The notes under the pieces: generated by a model | What the model saw: the letters and a program-made list of their open reading frames with translations, nothing else | The model's database searches: none | Told to the model about the DNA's origin: nothing | In this document: piece by piece, positions 1 through 9,376 of the stretch | Numbering within the stretch: the stretch's first letter is position 1 | How the letters are laid out: every line of letters begins with the position of its first letter | Translations under genes and position numbers: made by a program | Source: Anaerolineales bacterium | Lineage (GTDB): Bacteria; Chloroflexota; Anaerolineae; Anaerolineales; E44-bin32 | Length of the DNA: 38,821 nt | Direction: 5' to 3' | Assembly: GCA_004376465.1 (NCBI GenBank) | Contig: SOJU01000185.1 | Location: 1 to 38,821 of the forward strand

Positions 1-136
1 ACGCCAGCCCAAAAAACATCGGCCATAGGGAATTTCGCCGTCCCCAGTTGTAAATCTTATCCAGTGTTGTAACCGTGACCACTCCCTGAATCTCTGGGGG
101 AATATTGACCTCAGGATTATTAATCTCGTCCGTCAT
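1..136 (-). CDS. nuoB: NADH-quinone oxidoreductase subunit B (NuoB), N-terminal part
   Basis: This is the first 45 codons of a gene that runs off the left edge. The translation reads MTDEINNPEV..., then TTLDKIYNW and NSLWPMFFGLA, which is the conserved start of NuoB just before the cysteines that hold iron-sulfur cluster N2. Those cysteines lie outside the window. NuoB is a peripheral-arm subunit of respiratory complex I and passes electrons towards quinone. The ATG at 134-136 is preceded by GGAGGTG seven bases upstream, which fixes the start. A strong promoter lies at 198-225, so this could be the first gene of its transcript. The identification is confident; the operon content to the left cannot be seen. 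Confidence 0.88.
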   Translation of the reverse strand, partial: MTDEINNPEVNIPPEIQGVVTVTTLDKIYNWGRRNSLWPMFFGLA

Positions 137-151
137 CCACACCTCCACAAA

Positions 152-175
152 AAAGGGCGCGCCCCTTCTCCATTC
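152..175 (-). terminator. terminator-like hairpin in the nuoB leader
   Basis: Read on the minus strand, AAGGGGCGCGCCC is followed directly by TTTTTT. This is a short GC-only stem with a U-tract, and it lies between the promoter at 198-225 and the nuoB ribosome binding site. It cannot end the GNAT gene transcript without also lying inside the nuoB leader, so it may act as an attenuator. The stem is short and the function is inferred. Confidence 0.4.
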
Positions 176-197
176 AAGAGCACGTGCCCGACATGAA

Positions 198-225
198 ATT
201 ATACTTGGCGGATAGTTGAAGTCAA
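198..225 (-). promoter_or_regulatory. sigma-70-type promoter of nuoB
   Basis: On the minus strand the -35 box TTGACT (220-225) and the perfect -10 box TATAAT (198-203) are separated by 16 bases. Transcription should start near 191, which gives a leader of about 55 nt before the nuoB ATG. Confidence 0.75.
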
Positions 226-300
226 GATTAGGTACTCATGTGCGTCGACCCTCTATGTCTGGGCTTCCTCATGGAAAATGCTATCTGGCTACATAGCCTA

Positions 301-900
301 TTACTCTTGAATCTCACGCCACATGAAGTAATTCATAACCTCAAGGATCTCGAATTCGTCTATGATATTGAAACCGAACTTTCTATAGAAAGATACATTG
401 GTCAATGTATCCGTTTCTAGATATGCCGGTAATTTGTGTTCATCAACCAACTTGCAGTAGCGCTCCATTAATAGGGTACCAACTCCGAGATTTTGATATT
501 CCGTTAGTACGCCAATCGGACCAAGATGGCAATGCATTATTAACGGATCGCGGTTTGCCCAGAATCCTTTCCAGTAATTGCTGCGCCCTGTGGATGATGA
601 CAGCTCTGGATCGCTAGCATCATGCAATTTCTGGAACCGGTGCGCTATGAACCGATCACCCCGGCATACATAAGACCTGCAGATCCCAATGATCTGACTT
701 CCTTTTATTGCCATGAACACTTCTTCAGGGCGATCTGTGAGCAAGGCCAAGAATGCACTTTCGATTTGTTGACGCTCAAGTTCGCTTTCGCCTTGATATA
801 CGGCCACGTGGATGGGATTACGAAGCATTGCCTGGCTGAGAACTACGGCTGCTTCTTCTATGTCTGCAGGACGGAGCTGCATGATTTCAGCAGCAGTCAT
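301..900 (-). CDS. GNAT-family N-acetyltransferase
   Basis: This 199-residue protein has the GNAT (Acetyltransf_1) fold that transfers an acetyl group from acetyl-CoA to an amine. The acetyl-CoA pyrophosphate-binding motif A is visible at about residues 136-145 (QNLGVGTLLM), after the usual beta-4 strand (LGPIGVLTEY). The typical C-terminal NVSFYRKFGF segment is near residue 170. The ATG at 898-900 has GAGGAG eight bases upstream. The substrate cannot be told from sequence. It is the first of a long series of same-strand accessory genes, with its own spacing and no tight coupling to its neighbour. Confidence 0.85.
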   Translation of the reverse strand: MTAAEIMQLRPADIEEAAVVLSQAMLRNPIHVAVYQGESELERQQIESAFLALLTDRPEEVFMAIKGSQIIGICRSYVCRGDRFIAHRFQKLHDASDPELSSSTGRSNYWKGFWANRDPLIMHCHLGPIGVLTEYQNLGVGTLLMERYCKLVDEHKLPAYLETDTLTNVSFYRKFGFNIIDEFEILEVMNYFMWREIQE

Positions 901-1066
901 TCATTTGTCTCCTCAGCGTTATTGCCGCCTAATCTCTTTTATCCATACCGCTACGCGGCATATGCGCGAGGGCCGCCGATTTCCGTGTGTGCTAGCGCTA
1001 TCGGGTGCAGCGGTCGTTAGCCAGAGCACATCCCTATCACCAGGTCCACAAACTTGGCTCCGGAAG

Positions 1067-1909
1067 CTACACAGGCGAGGCGTTACGATTGGACACAACT
1101 CCGCGAATAAAGAGCGCGAAGGGTATGAAGCAGATCAAGCCCATAACCAAGATCACCACAACGTCGACCAAACTGAATGGCGCAGCGGTTAAGAATGGCT
1201 GCAACAACAACACGATGATCAAGCCGATGAATAACATGCTGGCCTGAAATAGCAACCCCAGTCCAGCCACATACCCGAACGCTTTACGCTGCCAAAGCAG
1301 TACCCCACAGACGACCCAGGCAGGAGTGATCAAAAAATCTGCGGTGTGGAGCGCGAGTTCTGTCTCGGCAATCTCTGTCTGACTGATGAGCGCTTGGACG
1401 ATAGCGCCGATGACCAGCAAGAAGAATAGGAGCCCCAGGCCAGCCAGGACGCCCCCGGCGAGGCGTTCCGGCACAGTGCCAGCAAGTTGCTGCTTCACTA
1501 CTCTCCCGTCAATGCTGGTAAGCAGTCCAATGAGGGCGTACACGCTCAGCATGGCCAGCGTTAGATGCGCCAGGAATGCCAAATTAAGGGGCATGGCAAA
1601 GACATAGACAATGTAGTTGTACAGCACAAAGAAAAGTGCACCCGGCCAGAAGAGCAGCCCGATCAGCTTGCCGCGACGCGTTAACCACATCGAAGCAAGC
1701 AGCATTGGCAATCCGATAAGAAGATTGGACACGTCATTGGGTAGGAAAGACTGAAGTAGCTCTTCCGTCGGATAGACGATCGTCTGGTAAAGGAGGCCGG
1801 CGATGGACGCAGCCGCCATCAGGATGGCGATGATGAAAGAGAGAGCATATATCAACGTGAGATTATGCTTGATCGGCAGACTGGCGTTACGCGCTTGATC
1901 TATATTCAT
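1067..1909 (-). CDS. Polytopic membrane protein, unknown function
   Basis: This 280-residue protein is almost wholly hydrophobic, with about eight predicted membrane helices (roughly residues 17-41, 60-76, 82-106, 109-129, 149-174, 190-204, 209-234 and 245-268). I do not recognise a family and see no catalytic motif. The open frame extends upstream to a GTG at 1966. I prefer the ATG at 1907-1909 because GAGGAG lies nine bases before it and the resulting N-terminus (MNIDQARNASLP) is a short polar leader before the first helix. It is probably a small inner-membrane protein of an accessory cassette-like unit. Confidence 0.7.
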   Translation of the reverse strand: MNIDQARNASLPIKHNLTLIYALSFIIAILMAAASIAGLLYQTIVYPTEELLQSFLPNDVSNLLIGLPMLLASMWLTRRGKLIGLLFWPGALFFVLYNYIVYVFAMPLNLAFLAHLTLAMLSVYALIGLLTSIDGRVVKQQLAGTVPERLAGGVLAGLGLLFFLLVIGAIVQALISQTEIAETELALHTADFLITPAWVVCGVLLWQRKAFGYVAGLGLLFQASMLFIGLIIVLLLQPFLTAAPFSLVDVVVILVMGLICFIPFALFIRGVVSNRNASPV

Positions 1910-2017
1910 ACGTTTCAACTCCTCGTAATATTCCTCGGAATGGATAGCCTGCTCACCGCCCACCACCAGCTGCCGAGCGGCAGCGAAGTAGGCTGCAGAG
2001 AATTGCTCTCGCTATAG

Positions 2018-2266
2018 TCATTTCTCCTTTTGTCCAAAATGCTCCAGAAACAATTTTTCAGATTTCTTGAACCCTTCTTCTGTTACATAAATGGACATTG
2101 CCTTAATCTTTGGTTCGTCGATCCAGCCCTTTTCGTGGAGTCGGTTCATCGTTTTCCAGTCGAACCCCTTCCATGCCCTGGCGCCGAGTCCTTCCTGTCG
2201 TTCCGTCGTGACGAGAAAGAGGAGGGCCAGAGTCATTTCATCAACTTTGTCCTGATCGTATTTCAT
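2018..2266 (-). CDS. DUF6429 family small protein
   Basis: This 82-residue protein begins MKYDQDKVDEMTLALLFL and contains ARAWKGFDWKTMNRLHEKGW, followed by KAMSIYVTEEG. That pattern is typical of the DUF6429 family of small helical, winged-helix-like proteins of unknown role, and the length fits. The ATG has AAGGAGATG about six bases upstream. It stands alone, with more than 100 bases on either side. The family match is from memory and no function is assigned. Confidence 0.75.
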   Translation of the reverse strand: MKYDQDKVDEMTLALLFLVTTERQEGLGARAWKGFDWKTMNRLHEKGWIDEPKIKAMSIYVTEEGFKKSEKLFLEHFGQKEK

Positions 2267-2408
2267 ACAATCATCTCCTTGGCGAATGGATGAGATCCGT
2301 GGAGAATACGCAAGAGTCCGCTGGAGTGAGGGTAAGCCGCTTTTCCAAACCTAAAAAGAATAACTCTTTACTCATATTTAATTTAACCAATCATGACTTA
2401 TTTGTCGC

Positions 2409-2969
2409 TCAGAAAAACAAGAAATAGCGCGGTACTTTTTCCATGTATGCACGATACGACTCACCATATCGTTTCAAGCATACCTCTTCCTCTGCCAGTA
2501 TCCCGAAATGCTGAAACAACTTGGACATTACTAGCGTGAAAAGGGCCGCCCACGAGCCTATCGCGACACATATCCCCAAAAATATGAAAAATAGCGACAC
2601 AATTTGGGGATGGCGCGATCTCTTGTAGACTCCCTTCGTCACCGGCTGGCTTAGCGGAGTATCTTTGAAGTTTAACATAGCCGCTACGAGACCAATCAGG
2701 CCGATTGTATAAAGAATCAACCCGACGATGAACGCACTTGAGTTGATTTTCAAGGGTGTCAGGATGATCAAAATCAGGCAGGCAAGAGAAAACACTTTGC
2801 CTAGGATAAGAAAGACCCTCTGCTTAACACTCCAGCCAGATCTGCTAAACAGACGGGATACCACTTCTTTAGGAAAAATCAGCAGAAGAGAACCCTGAAT
2901 CAAAAACTCAAACGCAAGGAGAACCCACCCATTAAGCCATTCAACTTCAAGTGAAGGAAATAACTCCAT
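2409..2969 (-). CDS. Isoprenylcysteine carboxyl methyltransferase (ICMT)/PEMT-like membrane methyltransferase
   Basis: This 186-residue integral membrane protein has about five hydrophobic segments. Its C-terminal half carries the conserved signature of ICMT/phospholipid methyltransferases: GVYKRSRHPQ at about residues 119-128, then AEEEVCLKRYGESYRAYME near 160-178. The RHPQ motif and the EE pair bind S-adenosylmethionine in this superfamily. The usual bacterial members methylate lipids or small hydrophobic substrates; the substrate here is unknown. The ATG is preceded by AGAGGTG. The gene lies alone, between DUF6429 and the repeat-rich gap at 3.0-3.6 kb. Confidence 0.78.
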   Translation of the reverse strand: MELFPSLEVEWLNGWVLLAFEFLIQGSLLLIFPKEVVSRLFSRSGWSVKQRVFLILGKVFSLACLILIILTPLKINSSAFIVGLILYTIGLIGLVAAMLNFKDTPLSQPVTKGVYKRSRHPQIVSLFFIFLGICVAIGSWAALFTLVMSKLFQHFGILAEEEVCLKRYGESYRAYMEKVPRYFLFF

Positions 2970-2974
2970 GAATC

Positions 2975-3602
2975 ACCTCTGAAATCAATCAACTTGTCGG
3001 TGCGATAAAAGCAATTGGGCGAACCATGCATTGCTTCTAAGACCGCGCGCGGCCCAACGGTTTCGTACTGACGTAGATCCCCCGCACCGCTTTGCGCCCC
3101 TCGCGAAGCACTCTTGGCTCCTGCGGAGTGCTACGCAAAGCGCAGCGTGGAGCACGCCCCCTGGATCACCTTGAATTCATTTCGAGTCGCTCTTCCTCCA
3201 CCGAAGCGCCATTCGAAGCAGATTGGACAGAGTCCGGCTTTGGAAGTTGGACCCACTTGGCCTCGCACAGGCTGCCATTCGGAAGAGGGTGCGGGGGACG
3301 ATGAAATGTAGTGGTCCCCTGCAGCCTCCTCGCGAAGCACCCTTGCAGCGAAGCGGAAAGGGCTAAGAGGGGGCGAACGGGGGGGATTAGAAAAGTTGCA
3401 TCAACTACCTTGCACCAACATCTTCCTCTCCGTTAAAACCCTCCCGCTTAGGTTCTCCTTAATTAGTCCCTCGCGATCGTGCAGTATCCTTTTAGGAAAC
3501 ATTCCCACAAGAGGCCGGTCACCTGTCCCAAGACTCCGGGCGTGACGAGGCGGCTCATAGCTATCCTACCCTACAACGCGATCCACCATTATTATTTCCA
3601 GC
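2975..3602. other. Gene-free, repeat-rich gap
   Basis: No convincing gene is present in these roughly 600 bases. Small open frames on both strands are made of GC-rich repeat sequence. The gap holds a GCCCAACGG box at 3052-3060, a long hairpin repeat at 3083-3168 and its flank at 3223-3250. There is a further partial copy of the TCGCGAAGCAC motif at 3331-3347 and several runs of G or C near 3372-3390. Confidence 0.7.
3098..3168 (+). repeat. 71-bp hairpin repeat, copy A
   Basis: These 71 bases recur at 17083-17153 in the opposite orientation with only three mismatches. The copy sits in a long imperfect hairpin: CGCTTTGCG pairs with CGCAAAGCG, and inside that AGCACTC pairs with GAGTGCT. Similarity continues more weakly to a second block (GGCTTTGGAA region at 3223-3250 against 17011-17037), so the original element was probably about 150 bp. 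It resembles dispersed REP/MITE-like palindromes and carries no gene. Confidence 0.85.
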
Positions 3603-4442
3603 TCACTCTGAACCGTTATTGAGAAATTTTATTAGGATTGGATTAACAGCCTCGGGCTTCTCAAAATGTGTGAGATGACCACCGTCTGTAAAAGGATGGA
3701 ATTCCACATCAGGCATACTTTCCTGAATGATCTGAATATCTTCAAATGTGATCGTGCTGTCTTGACAACCCCATATAAGTTGAACAGGTCGTTTTTGCTC
3801 TCCTACGCGACGGTAGAGGCCAGAGAAATCACCTAGCATGCCGTTACTAATCGTGGAGACAAGAGCTCGCTTGAAACCACGGTATCTCATTTGTACCTGG
3901 TAAGGCTCAAGATATTCTTTGATGTACTTGACGGTGTTGGCTCTGGATGAGATGTGGGTTTTAAGCAACCGTAAATAGTTAATGGCACGCGCCCCTGCGG
4001 GTCCTATTAGAGCTAGTTTGCGCACTCGCTTCGGGTACTTATCAATAAAGGACAAGGCAATCGTTGCACCCATTGAAAAAGCGATCAGGGCTAGAGGTTG
4101 GCTGAGGTTGAGCGCATCAAGCAACTGGCGTAGTTGGCGTCGAAATAGGTCTATTTCGTAACGCAGCCGCGGTCGGTCCGAAAAACCCCGCCCGTAAAGG
4201 TCATACCGTAGGACGCGAAAACCCGCCTGAGCAATCGCTTTAAAAGTTGGCTCCCAGATGAAATACGGCGCTGAAAATCCATGCACTAACACAACAACTT
4301 GGGCATCTACGGGACCACTCAATTCATAATGGGTATACCCATCTTCTAGGCGAACGAAATCCCCGGCCGTTCTAGCCCGAAGGGAATCACCTATGGTTTC
4401 AGTTTCAATCACAAGCGAGAGAAAGGGAAGTTTCTTGCTCAT
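3603..4442 (-). CDS. Alpha/beta hydrolase
   Basis: This 279-residue protein has the alpha/beta-hydrolase fold. The oxyanion HGF motif lies at about residues 54-56, the nucleophile elbow AFSMGA has Ser at about 123, the acid is in GCQDST, and the catalytic His is in GGHLTH near the C-terminus. The elbow starts with Ala instead of Gly (A-x-S-x-G), as in some esterase and C-C hydrolase relatives. The frame extends to a GTG at 4502, inside the upstream gene. The ATG at 4440-4442 gives a normal N-terminus and leaves 47 bases to the stop of the preceding gene, so I chose it. The substrate is unknown. It may be cotranscribed with the saccharopine-dehydrogenase-like gene. Confidence 0.82.
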   Translation of the reverse strand: MSKKLPFLSLVIETETIGDSLRARTAGDFVRLEDGYTHYELSGPVDAQVVVLVHGFSAPYFIWEPTFKAIAQAGFRVLRYDLYGRGFSDRPRLRYEIDLFRRQLRQLLDALNLSQPLALIAFSMGATIALSFIDKYPKRVRKLALIGPAGARAINYLRLLKTHISSRANTVKYIKEYLEPYQVQMRYRGFKRALVSTISNGMLGDFSGLYRRVGEQKRPVQLIWGCQDSTITFEDIQIIQESMPDVEFHPFTDGGHLTHFEKPEAVNPILIKFLNNGSE

Positions 4443-4489
4443 GAGGACTTCATCTCCATCCAATCTAGCACAATGGCAGGGTCGCAGCG

Positions 4490-5716
4490 TCACTCCAACC
4501 ACTCGAAGGACTCGCCGATCAGTTTGCCGTCGGGTGGAGGTTCCGGCAACAAGGCGACCACTTCATCGAAGAAGGACAGGGGCTCGAAAGCCTTTTCGGC
4601 GGTTATGACGCCCCGCTCTCGGGTCTCACCGCTGAGAATTTTAAGCACTGCAATAACTAACGGGACGCTGGTCAGGAACCACGCAGACTGCTCGTTCCAA
4701 AGCTCGGGTGCCAGCCAGCAATTGAACCGTGCGGCGCGTCCATCCTTGCTGCCAACAGCTGTAACCCAGTCTGGGGAAAATGCGGCGAAATCGTTTGCGA
4801 CCGTCAGCCACCGGTCAGGATCATTCTCAATGGTCTCGTAGAAGGAGCTCAACGCGGTTGCCGGGTCGACATCACCCGCAGTCACGCGTAATGCTTGCTC
4901 GCGGAAAAGATCGTGCAGCTGCGACGGGAACGGTGTGAACCACACCTCGATAGGCCGCGTACTTGCGATGTCTTGGGGCAGCGAATCAAAGAGGGGATCA
5001 TAGCAGCCATACGGGTATGCGGTTACCGTGCCACCTAGTGGTAGGGGGGCTTGCAGGCTGCTCGTTAGAGGATCCACATCCACCCACTGTCCATCCTGAT
5101 AGGCGCGCACTGTGCGGCTCTCGGTCTCTTTTGCGACCTGAAGCATCCACTCGAGAAAATCTTTGAATTCATGTAAAACGGCAAGTTGCTTCACTGTATT
5201 TTTGAGCCATTGCTGTGGCGTGAGCGACCGCGCACCCTGGAACACCCAAGCCCGCCCACTCTGGAGCTGCTCTGTCGCGTCCAGTTGATTGGCCGCGTGC
5301 ACTCCCATCAGATTAGTGATACAAGGTGAGATACCCGTGCAGACAATCGCGGTTATGCCAGCGTCCTTGGCCTCAGCCGTGAGCTCTTGCATCTGTGCGA
5401 TAAAATCCTGCCCCCAACCAACGTCGCAATAGTGAGCGCCGGCGTGGATCGCCGCATGCAGAACCGGGAGAGCAACTTGATTGCTTACGGAGTTCACAAT
5501 GACATCGTAGCCCGCCACGAGCGAGGTAAGCTGCTTCTCGTCGTCAGCGTCTACCTGCACCGCTATAGCCTTGTCACCGATCTCTGCGGCTGTCTCTTCC
5601 GCGCGCTCCATACTTCGGCCGGCAAGAGCGATCTCGCTAACCAGGTCGCTCTCCACTAGAAGCTTTGCAGCTGGCAATCCGACCGCTCCGTAGCCTCCCA
5701 ACATGAATACTTTCAT
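4490..5716 (-). CDS. Saccharopine dehydrogenase-like NAD(P)-binding protein
   Basis: This 408-residue protein starts with a Rossmann dinucleotide-binding motif, MLGGYGAVGLPAAKLL (GxGxVG type, residues 5-20). It continues with the AGRS...A segment and VNSV...HAGAHYCDVGW, which are typical of the Sacchrp_dh_NADP domain. Proteins of this family are often annotated as saccharopine dehydrogenases, but most have no proven lysine-pathway role. The start ATG at 5714-5716 has GGAGGG six bases upstream. It is likely a soluble NAD(P)H-dependent oxidoreductase acting on an unknown substrate. Just upstream of the start, AAACCGTTTGACGG resembles the boxes preceding other genes of the block. Confidence 0.8.
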   Translation of the reverse strand: MKVFMLGGYGAVGLPAAKLLVESDLVSEIALAGRSMERAEETAAEIGDKAIAVQVDADDEKQLTSLVAGYDVIVNSVSNQVALPVLHAAIHAGAHYCDVGWGQDFIAQMQELTAEAKDAGITAIVCTGISPCITNLMGVHAANQLDATEQLQSGRAWVFQGARSLTPQQWLKNTVKQLAVLHEFKDFLEWMLQVAKETESRTVRAYQDGQWVDVDPLTSSLQAPLPLGGTVTAYPYGCYDPLFDSLPQDIASTRPIEVWFTPFPSQLHDLFREQALRVTAGDVDPATALSSFYETIENDPDRWLTVANDFAAFSPDWVTAVGSKDGRAARFNCWLAPELWNEQSAWFLTSVPLVIAVLKILSGETRERGVITAEKAFEPLSFFDEVVALLPEPPPDGKLIGESFEWLE

Positions 5717-5927
5717 GACTTCCCTCCATGTCCGTCAAACGGTTTCGAGATTAGCGGCCAGGCTCGCTCCATCACCAGCGATCCTAGCATACCTATCATA
5801 AAACTTCAGTGATAATTCGCACCGCTTCCTAAATTGCTTGCACCGAGAGGCTAGATGGCCATTCACTCGAACTGTTTGATCCTTACACATAATCATGGAA
5901 TTCTCGCTCGAAGATGGGCTTCAAGGA

Positions 5928-8627
5928 TCATTGGAGAGCAAGTTGAATAATCTCTTCTGGAAGCATGGATGTTACCTGTTGGATCTGGGCATCAATAGTG
6001 GATGCATCAAGACTATCAAGAATAGGTTGAAGTTCCTGAGCCAGGGCAAGCCGTGCTTGCACAGGCATCAGTATCCCATTCGGATCGCGCAACGACTTAG
6101 CCGCCTCAGCAAAAAACACAGCTTCCTCGAATTTCCCTTGTCTGACTCGAACACATGCAAGCCCTTCCAAAGAAAAAGCGATTCCAAATTTATAGCCTAT
6201 AGTGTTTGAAATCGTTAGGCTGCGTTGAAAGTGTTCCTGTGCAACCGTATGCTCGCCCTGATGTAAAGTCACGTTCCCCAATCGATATTCCGCCCACGCC
6301 AGGGCGCTTGAATCACCCAATTTACTCCAGATCGCTAAACTTTCTTCATCCATAGATTTCGCTGTTTCATAATCGCCTTGATAGAAAATAATCAATCCCC
6401 AGTGGCTTAAGGAGTCGGCGATGCCCTGTTCATTTCCCTGTTCTCGATAGATTGCCAGCGCATTTCTGTAGAACATGGTAGCAGTGCTGAAGTCACCTTT
6501 TTGGATTTGAATGTACCCCAAATTTGCCAGAGAATCGGCTTCACCATTCCGATCGCCAATCTCCCGTCTTAGAACTAGAGCGCTATTTGCTGCATCGGAA
6601 GCGGCGGTGTAATCCTCCCGATAGCGCGAGATGAACCCAACACTATCAAGTGCTACAGCCCGCAATCCAGGATTATTCTCTGTGCCAGGCATTGAAAGGA
6701 ATTTTTCCAGCCACTCGGTGCCTTCTGTGAGGTAACCCCGAAATAACCAGAGAAGGCGGAGCTTCTTGCATAACTCAAGCCCTTGAGTCCAATTCCCGGT
6801 CTCGTAATACCACTGGAGTGCCGCTCGCACATTCGGGTAATCCGTCTCAAGGCGGTTGAACCACTCAGCTTCCTCCGCGGTTTCAAAGTAGACGCTGGCA
6901 TCCTTCACCAGGGCATAGAAATGCTGTGCATGTTGCGATCTAACTTCATCACTGTCTCCTCGCCCTGATAATGTCTCCCATGCATACTCTCGAATTGTTT
7001 CGAGCATCTCAAATCGTGACTCATCGAGGTTGCTTTCTACGGAACGAATCAAGCTCTTGTCCATTAACGAGCCAATTAAATCGATGTATTCCGCATCATG
7101 GCTCTCTAATGGGGCTGTTGATTCTTCCCTGCTTCGCGCGCAGACTGAAATCGCAGACTCTAGATTGAATCCCCCTTTAAATACGGATAGGCTTCGAAAG
7201 AAACTCTGCTCATCCGGCTGCAATAAATCGTAGCTCCAGGAGATAGTCATTCTCAAAGCGCGGTGACGTTCAGGTGCATCACGTGCGCCTTTAGACAGGT
7301 ATTCGAGGGGGCTGTATTTCTCGTCCGGAAGCAACCTTCTCAGCAGCTCCTGGGGAGATAAGGATTTGACCCTTGCCGCAGCAAGCTCGATAGCCAGAGG
7401 CAAGCCGTCAACCCTCGAGCATATTTGAGCGATGGCCGATGCGTTTTGGTCCGTCAGTTTGAATCCACGTTTGAACGAACCAGCCCGCTGCAAGAATAAT
7501 TGGACCGCCGGGTTTTGCTCAATGGTGCTGATTTGCTGGACCTTTAGTAGGTCAGGCAGCTCCAGTGGGTTTACAGCGAAACTATATTCATCACGCAAAC
7601 GCAATACCTCCCGGCTGGTAACCAGTACATTCAACTCCTTGCAGCTCTCTAATAAAGTTTGTACGGCATCGACAGCCGACATGACATGCTCGAAATTGTC
7701 CAGCAGAAGCAGCAGATGTTGTGTGCGCAGTTTTTCAATCAACAATTCCAGGATTGGACGGCTACCGAAATCACGAACTCTCAGAATACGGGCAATGGCT
7801 GCCGGAATATCAGATGGATCCGTAATGGAGGCAAGCGGGATGAAATGAGCTCCATCTTGATAATCCTTGAACACCTCGAGAACAAGCTCTGAGGCGAGGC
7901 GCGTCTTACCGATCCCTCCCGGTCCGGTTAACGTAAGCAGTCGTACTTCCGGTTGATTGAGTAGATCCTTGGCTGCGACAAGATCATCCTCCCTGCCTAT
8001 CAACGGAGTTGAAAACACGGGCAGATTGTTAGGGCGCGCTTCTAATGAACGAAGTGGGGGAAAGTCAGAGGGCAAGCCTGGTACGTTAAGCTGGTAAATA
8101 TGCTCCGGCGTCTCCAAGTCCTTTAGCCAATGTTCACCAAGATCTTGCAGTTCAACACCATTCGCAAGGCCGTTTTGTGGAATCGCTGCGGTTGTACTGG
8201 AAAGGAGAACCTGTCCCCCATAAGCAATCTGACACATCCGGGCTGCCCGGTGAACATCCATGCCAATGTAGCGGTTCCCAATCAGAGTCGGTTCTCCTGT
8301 GTGGACAGCCATGCGTACATGCACTTCGACCTCTTGAGGCCATCGGTGTTCAGCCAATCGATGTTGGATCTCCTCTGAAGCACCTAGCGCATTTTGAGGG
8401 CTTTCGAAAGCTACAAAGAACGAATCTCCTTGATTATCGACCTCGTACCCATCCCAATGCTGAATTACGCTCCTGAATATGCTTGCATGGCTCAAGAGCA
8501 ATTCGCCATATTTTTCACCAAGATGATGCAACAGCTTTGTAGATCCCTCAATATCCGTGAAGAGGAAAGTTACTGTCCCTTCAGGTGGCTTGGCAGGATT
8601 AACATTTGGATCTGAACCAGTCATCAT
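5928..8627 (-). CDS. Class III nucleotide cyclase domain / NB-ARC ATPase / TPR regulator
   Basis: This large 899-residue protein has three parts. Residues 16-180 form a class III adenylate/guanylate cyclase-like domain ([27 protein letters not shown]). Residues 205-500 form an NB-ARC/AAA-type ATPase with Walker A GPGGIGKT at about 235-242 and Walker [11 protein letters not shown] at about 305-314. The C-terminal third (about 620-890) consists of TPR repeats. Both metal aspartates of the cyclase are kept. The base-selecting Lys position is Asp, and the transition-state Asn is His (VHRAAR). The domain may therefore bind nucleotide without cyclising it, as suspected for similar mycobacterial proteins. 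It is probably a cytosolic STAND-type signalling switch. No DNA-binding domain is seen. The ATG-ATG start has only a weak ribosome site. Confidence 0.86.
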   Translation of the reverse strand: MMTGSDPNVNPAKPPEGTVTFLFTDIEGSTKLLHHLGEKYGELLLSHASIFRSVIQHWDGYEVDNQGDSFFVAFESPQNALGASEEIQHRLAEHRWPQEVEVHVRMAVHTGEPTLIGNRYIGMDVHRAARMCQIAYGGQVLLSSTTAAIPQNGLANGVELQDLGEHWLKDLETPEHIYQLNVPGLPSDFPPLRSLEARPNNLPVFSTPLIGREDDLVAAKDLLNQPEVRLLTLTGPGGIGKTRLASELVLEVFKDYQDGAHFIPLASITDPSDIPAAIARILRVRDFGSRPILELLIEKLRTQHLLLLLDNFEHVMSAVDAVQTLLESCKELNVLVTSREVLRLRDEYSFAVNPLELPDLLKVQQISTIEQNPAVQLFLQRAGSFKRGFKLTDQNASAIAQICSRVDGLPLAIELAAARVKSLSPQELLRRLLPDEKYSPLEYLSKGARDAPERHRALRMTISWSYDLLQPDEQSFFRSLSVFKGGFNLESAISVCARSREESTAPLESHDAEYIDLIGSLMDKSLIRSVESNLDESRFEMLETIREYAWETLSGRGDSDEVRSQHAQHFYALVKDASVYFETAEEAEWFNRLETDYPNVRAALQWYYETGNWTQGLELCKKLRLLWLFRGYLTEGTEWLEKFLSMPGTENNPGLRAVALDSVGFISRYREDYTAASDAANSALVLRREIGDRNGEADSLANLGYIQIQKGDFSTATMFYRNALAIYREQGNEQGIADSLSHWGLIIFYQGDYETAKSMDEESLAIWSKLGDSSALAWAEYRLGNVTLHQGEHTVAQEHFQRSLTISNTIGYKFGIAFSLEGLACVRVRQGKFEEAVFFAEAAKSLRDPNGILMPVQARLALAQELQPILDSLDASTIDAQIQQVTSMLPEEIIQLALQ

Positions 8628-8950
8628 GGCTTCATCTACTCACCGGGTCCGTTTTTCTGAATCAGATAAGACTAGATGCCCTTCAAGGCATATCAGGCTA
8701 ATTGTTCGATATTGTTGGAATTTAACAATTGAATCCCTGAAAAAGATAGCCAGTCCCTTGGCAACAGTACTGAGCCCAATGACAGCCTCGTCTGCTCTCA
8801 AGGCTTTAAAGCTGCGCGAAAAAAGGTCACGTCCGCTTCAATCGCTTGTCAGGCAGCAAGTTGTTCCAATGCTCGTGAACGAACCGTCCTGCTGATCTCA
8901 GCCTAGTGCCCTTAGTACGAGGCTTGGCCGGAGCTTTTTTACGTGGACTA
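8628..8950. other. Gap with no confident gene
   Basis: This gap lies upstream of the cyclase regulator. A minus-strand frame at 8827-9018 encodes a basic peptide ending RFVHEHWNNLLPDKRLKRT that looks protein-like, but it overlaps the adjacent pseudogene and has no recognised family. It could be the tail of another decayed gene. An inverted TTGTT-N7-AACAA sequence near 8714-8735 could be an operator of the regulator gene; this is speculative. Confidence 0.45.
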
Positions 8951-9347
8951 TTATGTTCCTGCAAGTGGGAGCGAGCTATTCCACATGCCCCTTGTTTGGA
9001 CCCAGGTGTCGTCAGCAAGATGTCGCCAGATGCCTACCCAGTTCACCTGATCGCGAATCGCCTCACCTCCGCCTTTGGGCACTAGAGTCCATTCGTATTG
9101 AGCTACCTCAAACGCCCAGTCGCCGGATGTTACAACCTCGCGCCCAAGTGTTGCGAGCTTCGTCATGCTGAACGCATCAAAGAACTGCCGGATCCAGGTG
9201 TTGATCTGCTACCTCCCGAGAATCCTGGTATTGTTGGGCGGCATCAGGATCGCATCCTCCGCTAGCTAGCGCGTGATGCCATCAGCATTCTGTGAGCCAG
9301 GCAGCGTCCATTTGCTCCCGGGCGCGGTCGATCTGGTCATTGCCCAT
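8951..9347 (-). pseudogene. Decayed SnoaL/DUF4440 (ketosteroid-isomerase-like) gene
   Basis: The minus strand reads MGNDQIDRAREQMDAAWLTE, then shifts frame and continues NADGIT-R-stop-LAEDAILMPPNN...ILG-R-stop-QINTWIRQFFDAFSMTKLATLGREV. It ends with GDWAFEVAQYEWTLVP and GIWRHLADDTWVQTRGMWNSS. The order and spacing match the SnoaL-like DUF4440/SgcJ family of about 130 residues. One frameshift and two in-frame TAG codons break the first half, while the second half is open. The inactivated state is clear unless the assembly has several errors in 100 bases. Confidence 0.8.
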
Positions 9348-9376
9348 ATTTGGCATCCTTTCGCCGGATTATATAC

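Noticed and set aside
1386-1607. Plus-strand frames inside the minus-strand membrane protein gene
   Set aside because: They are shadows of the opposite strand with no ribosome site or family.
3015-3058. TTGGGC ... GCCCAA inverted pair next to the GCCCAACGG box
   Set aside because: The arms point the wrong way for an attC site (TTRRRY before RYYYAA) and the pairing is only six bases.
3092-3340. Overlapping open frames on both strands (60-70 codons) in the repeat copy
   Set aside because: They lie in hairpin repeat sequence, recur as the repeat recurs at 17.1 kb, and show no family.
8827-9018. 63-codon minus-strand frame with a protein-like basic tail
   Set aside because: It overlaps the SnoaL/DUF4440 pseudogene and has no ribosome site or recognised family, so it is mentioned only in the gap entry.
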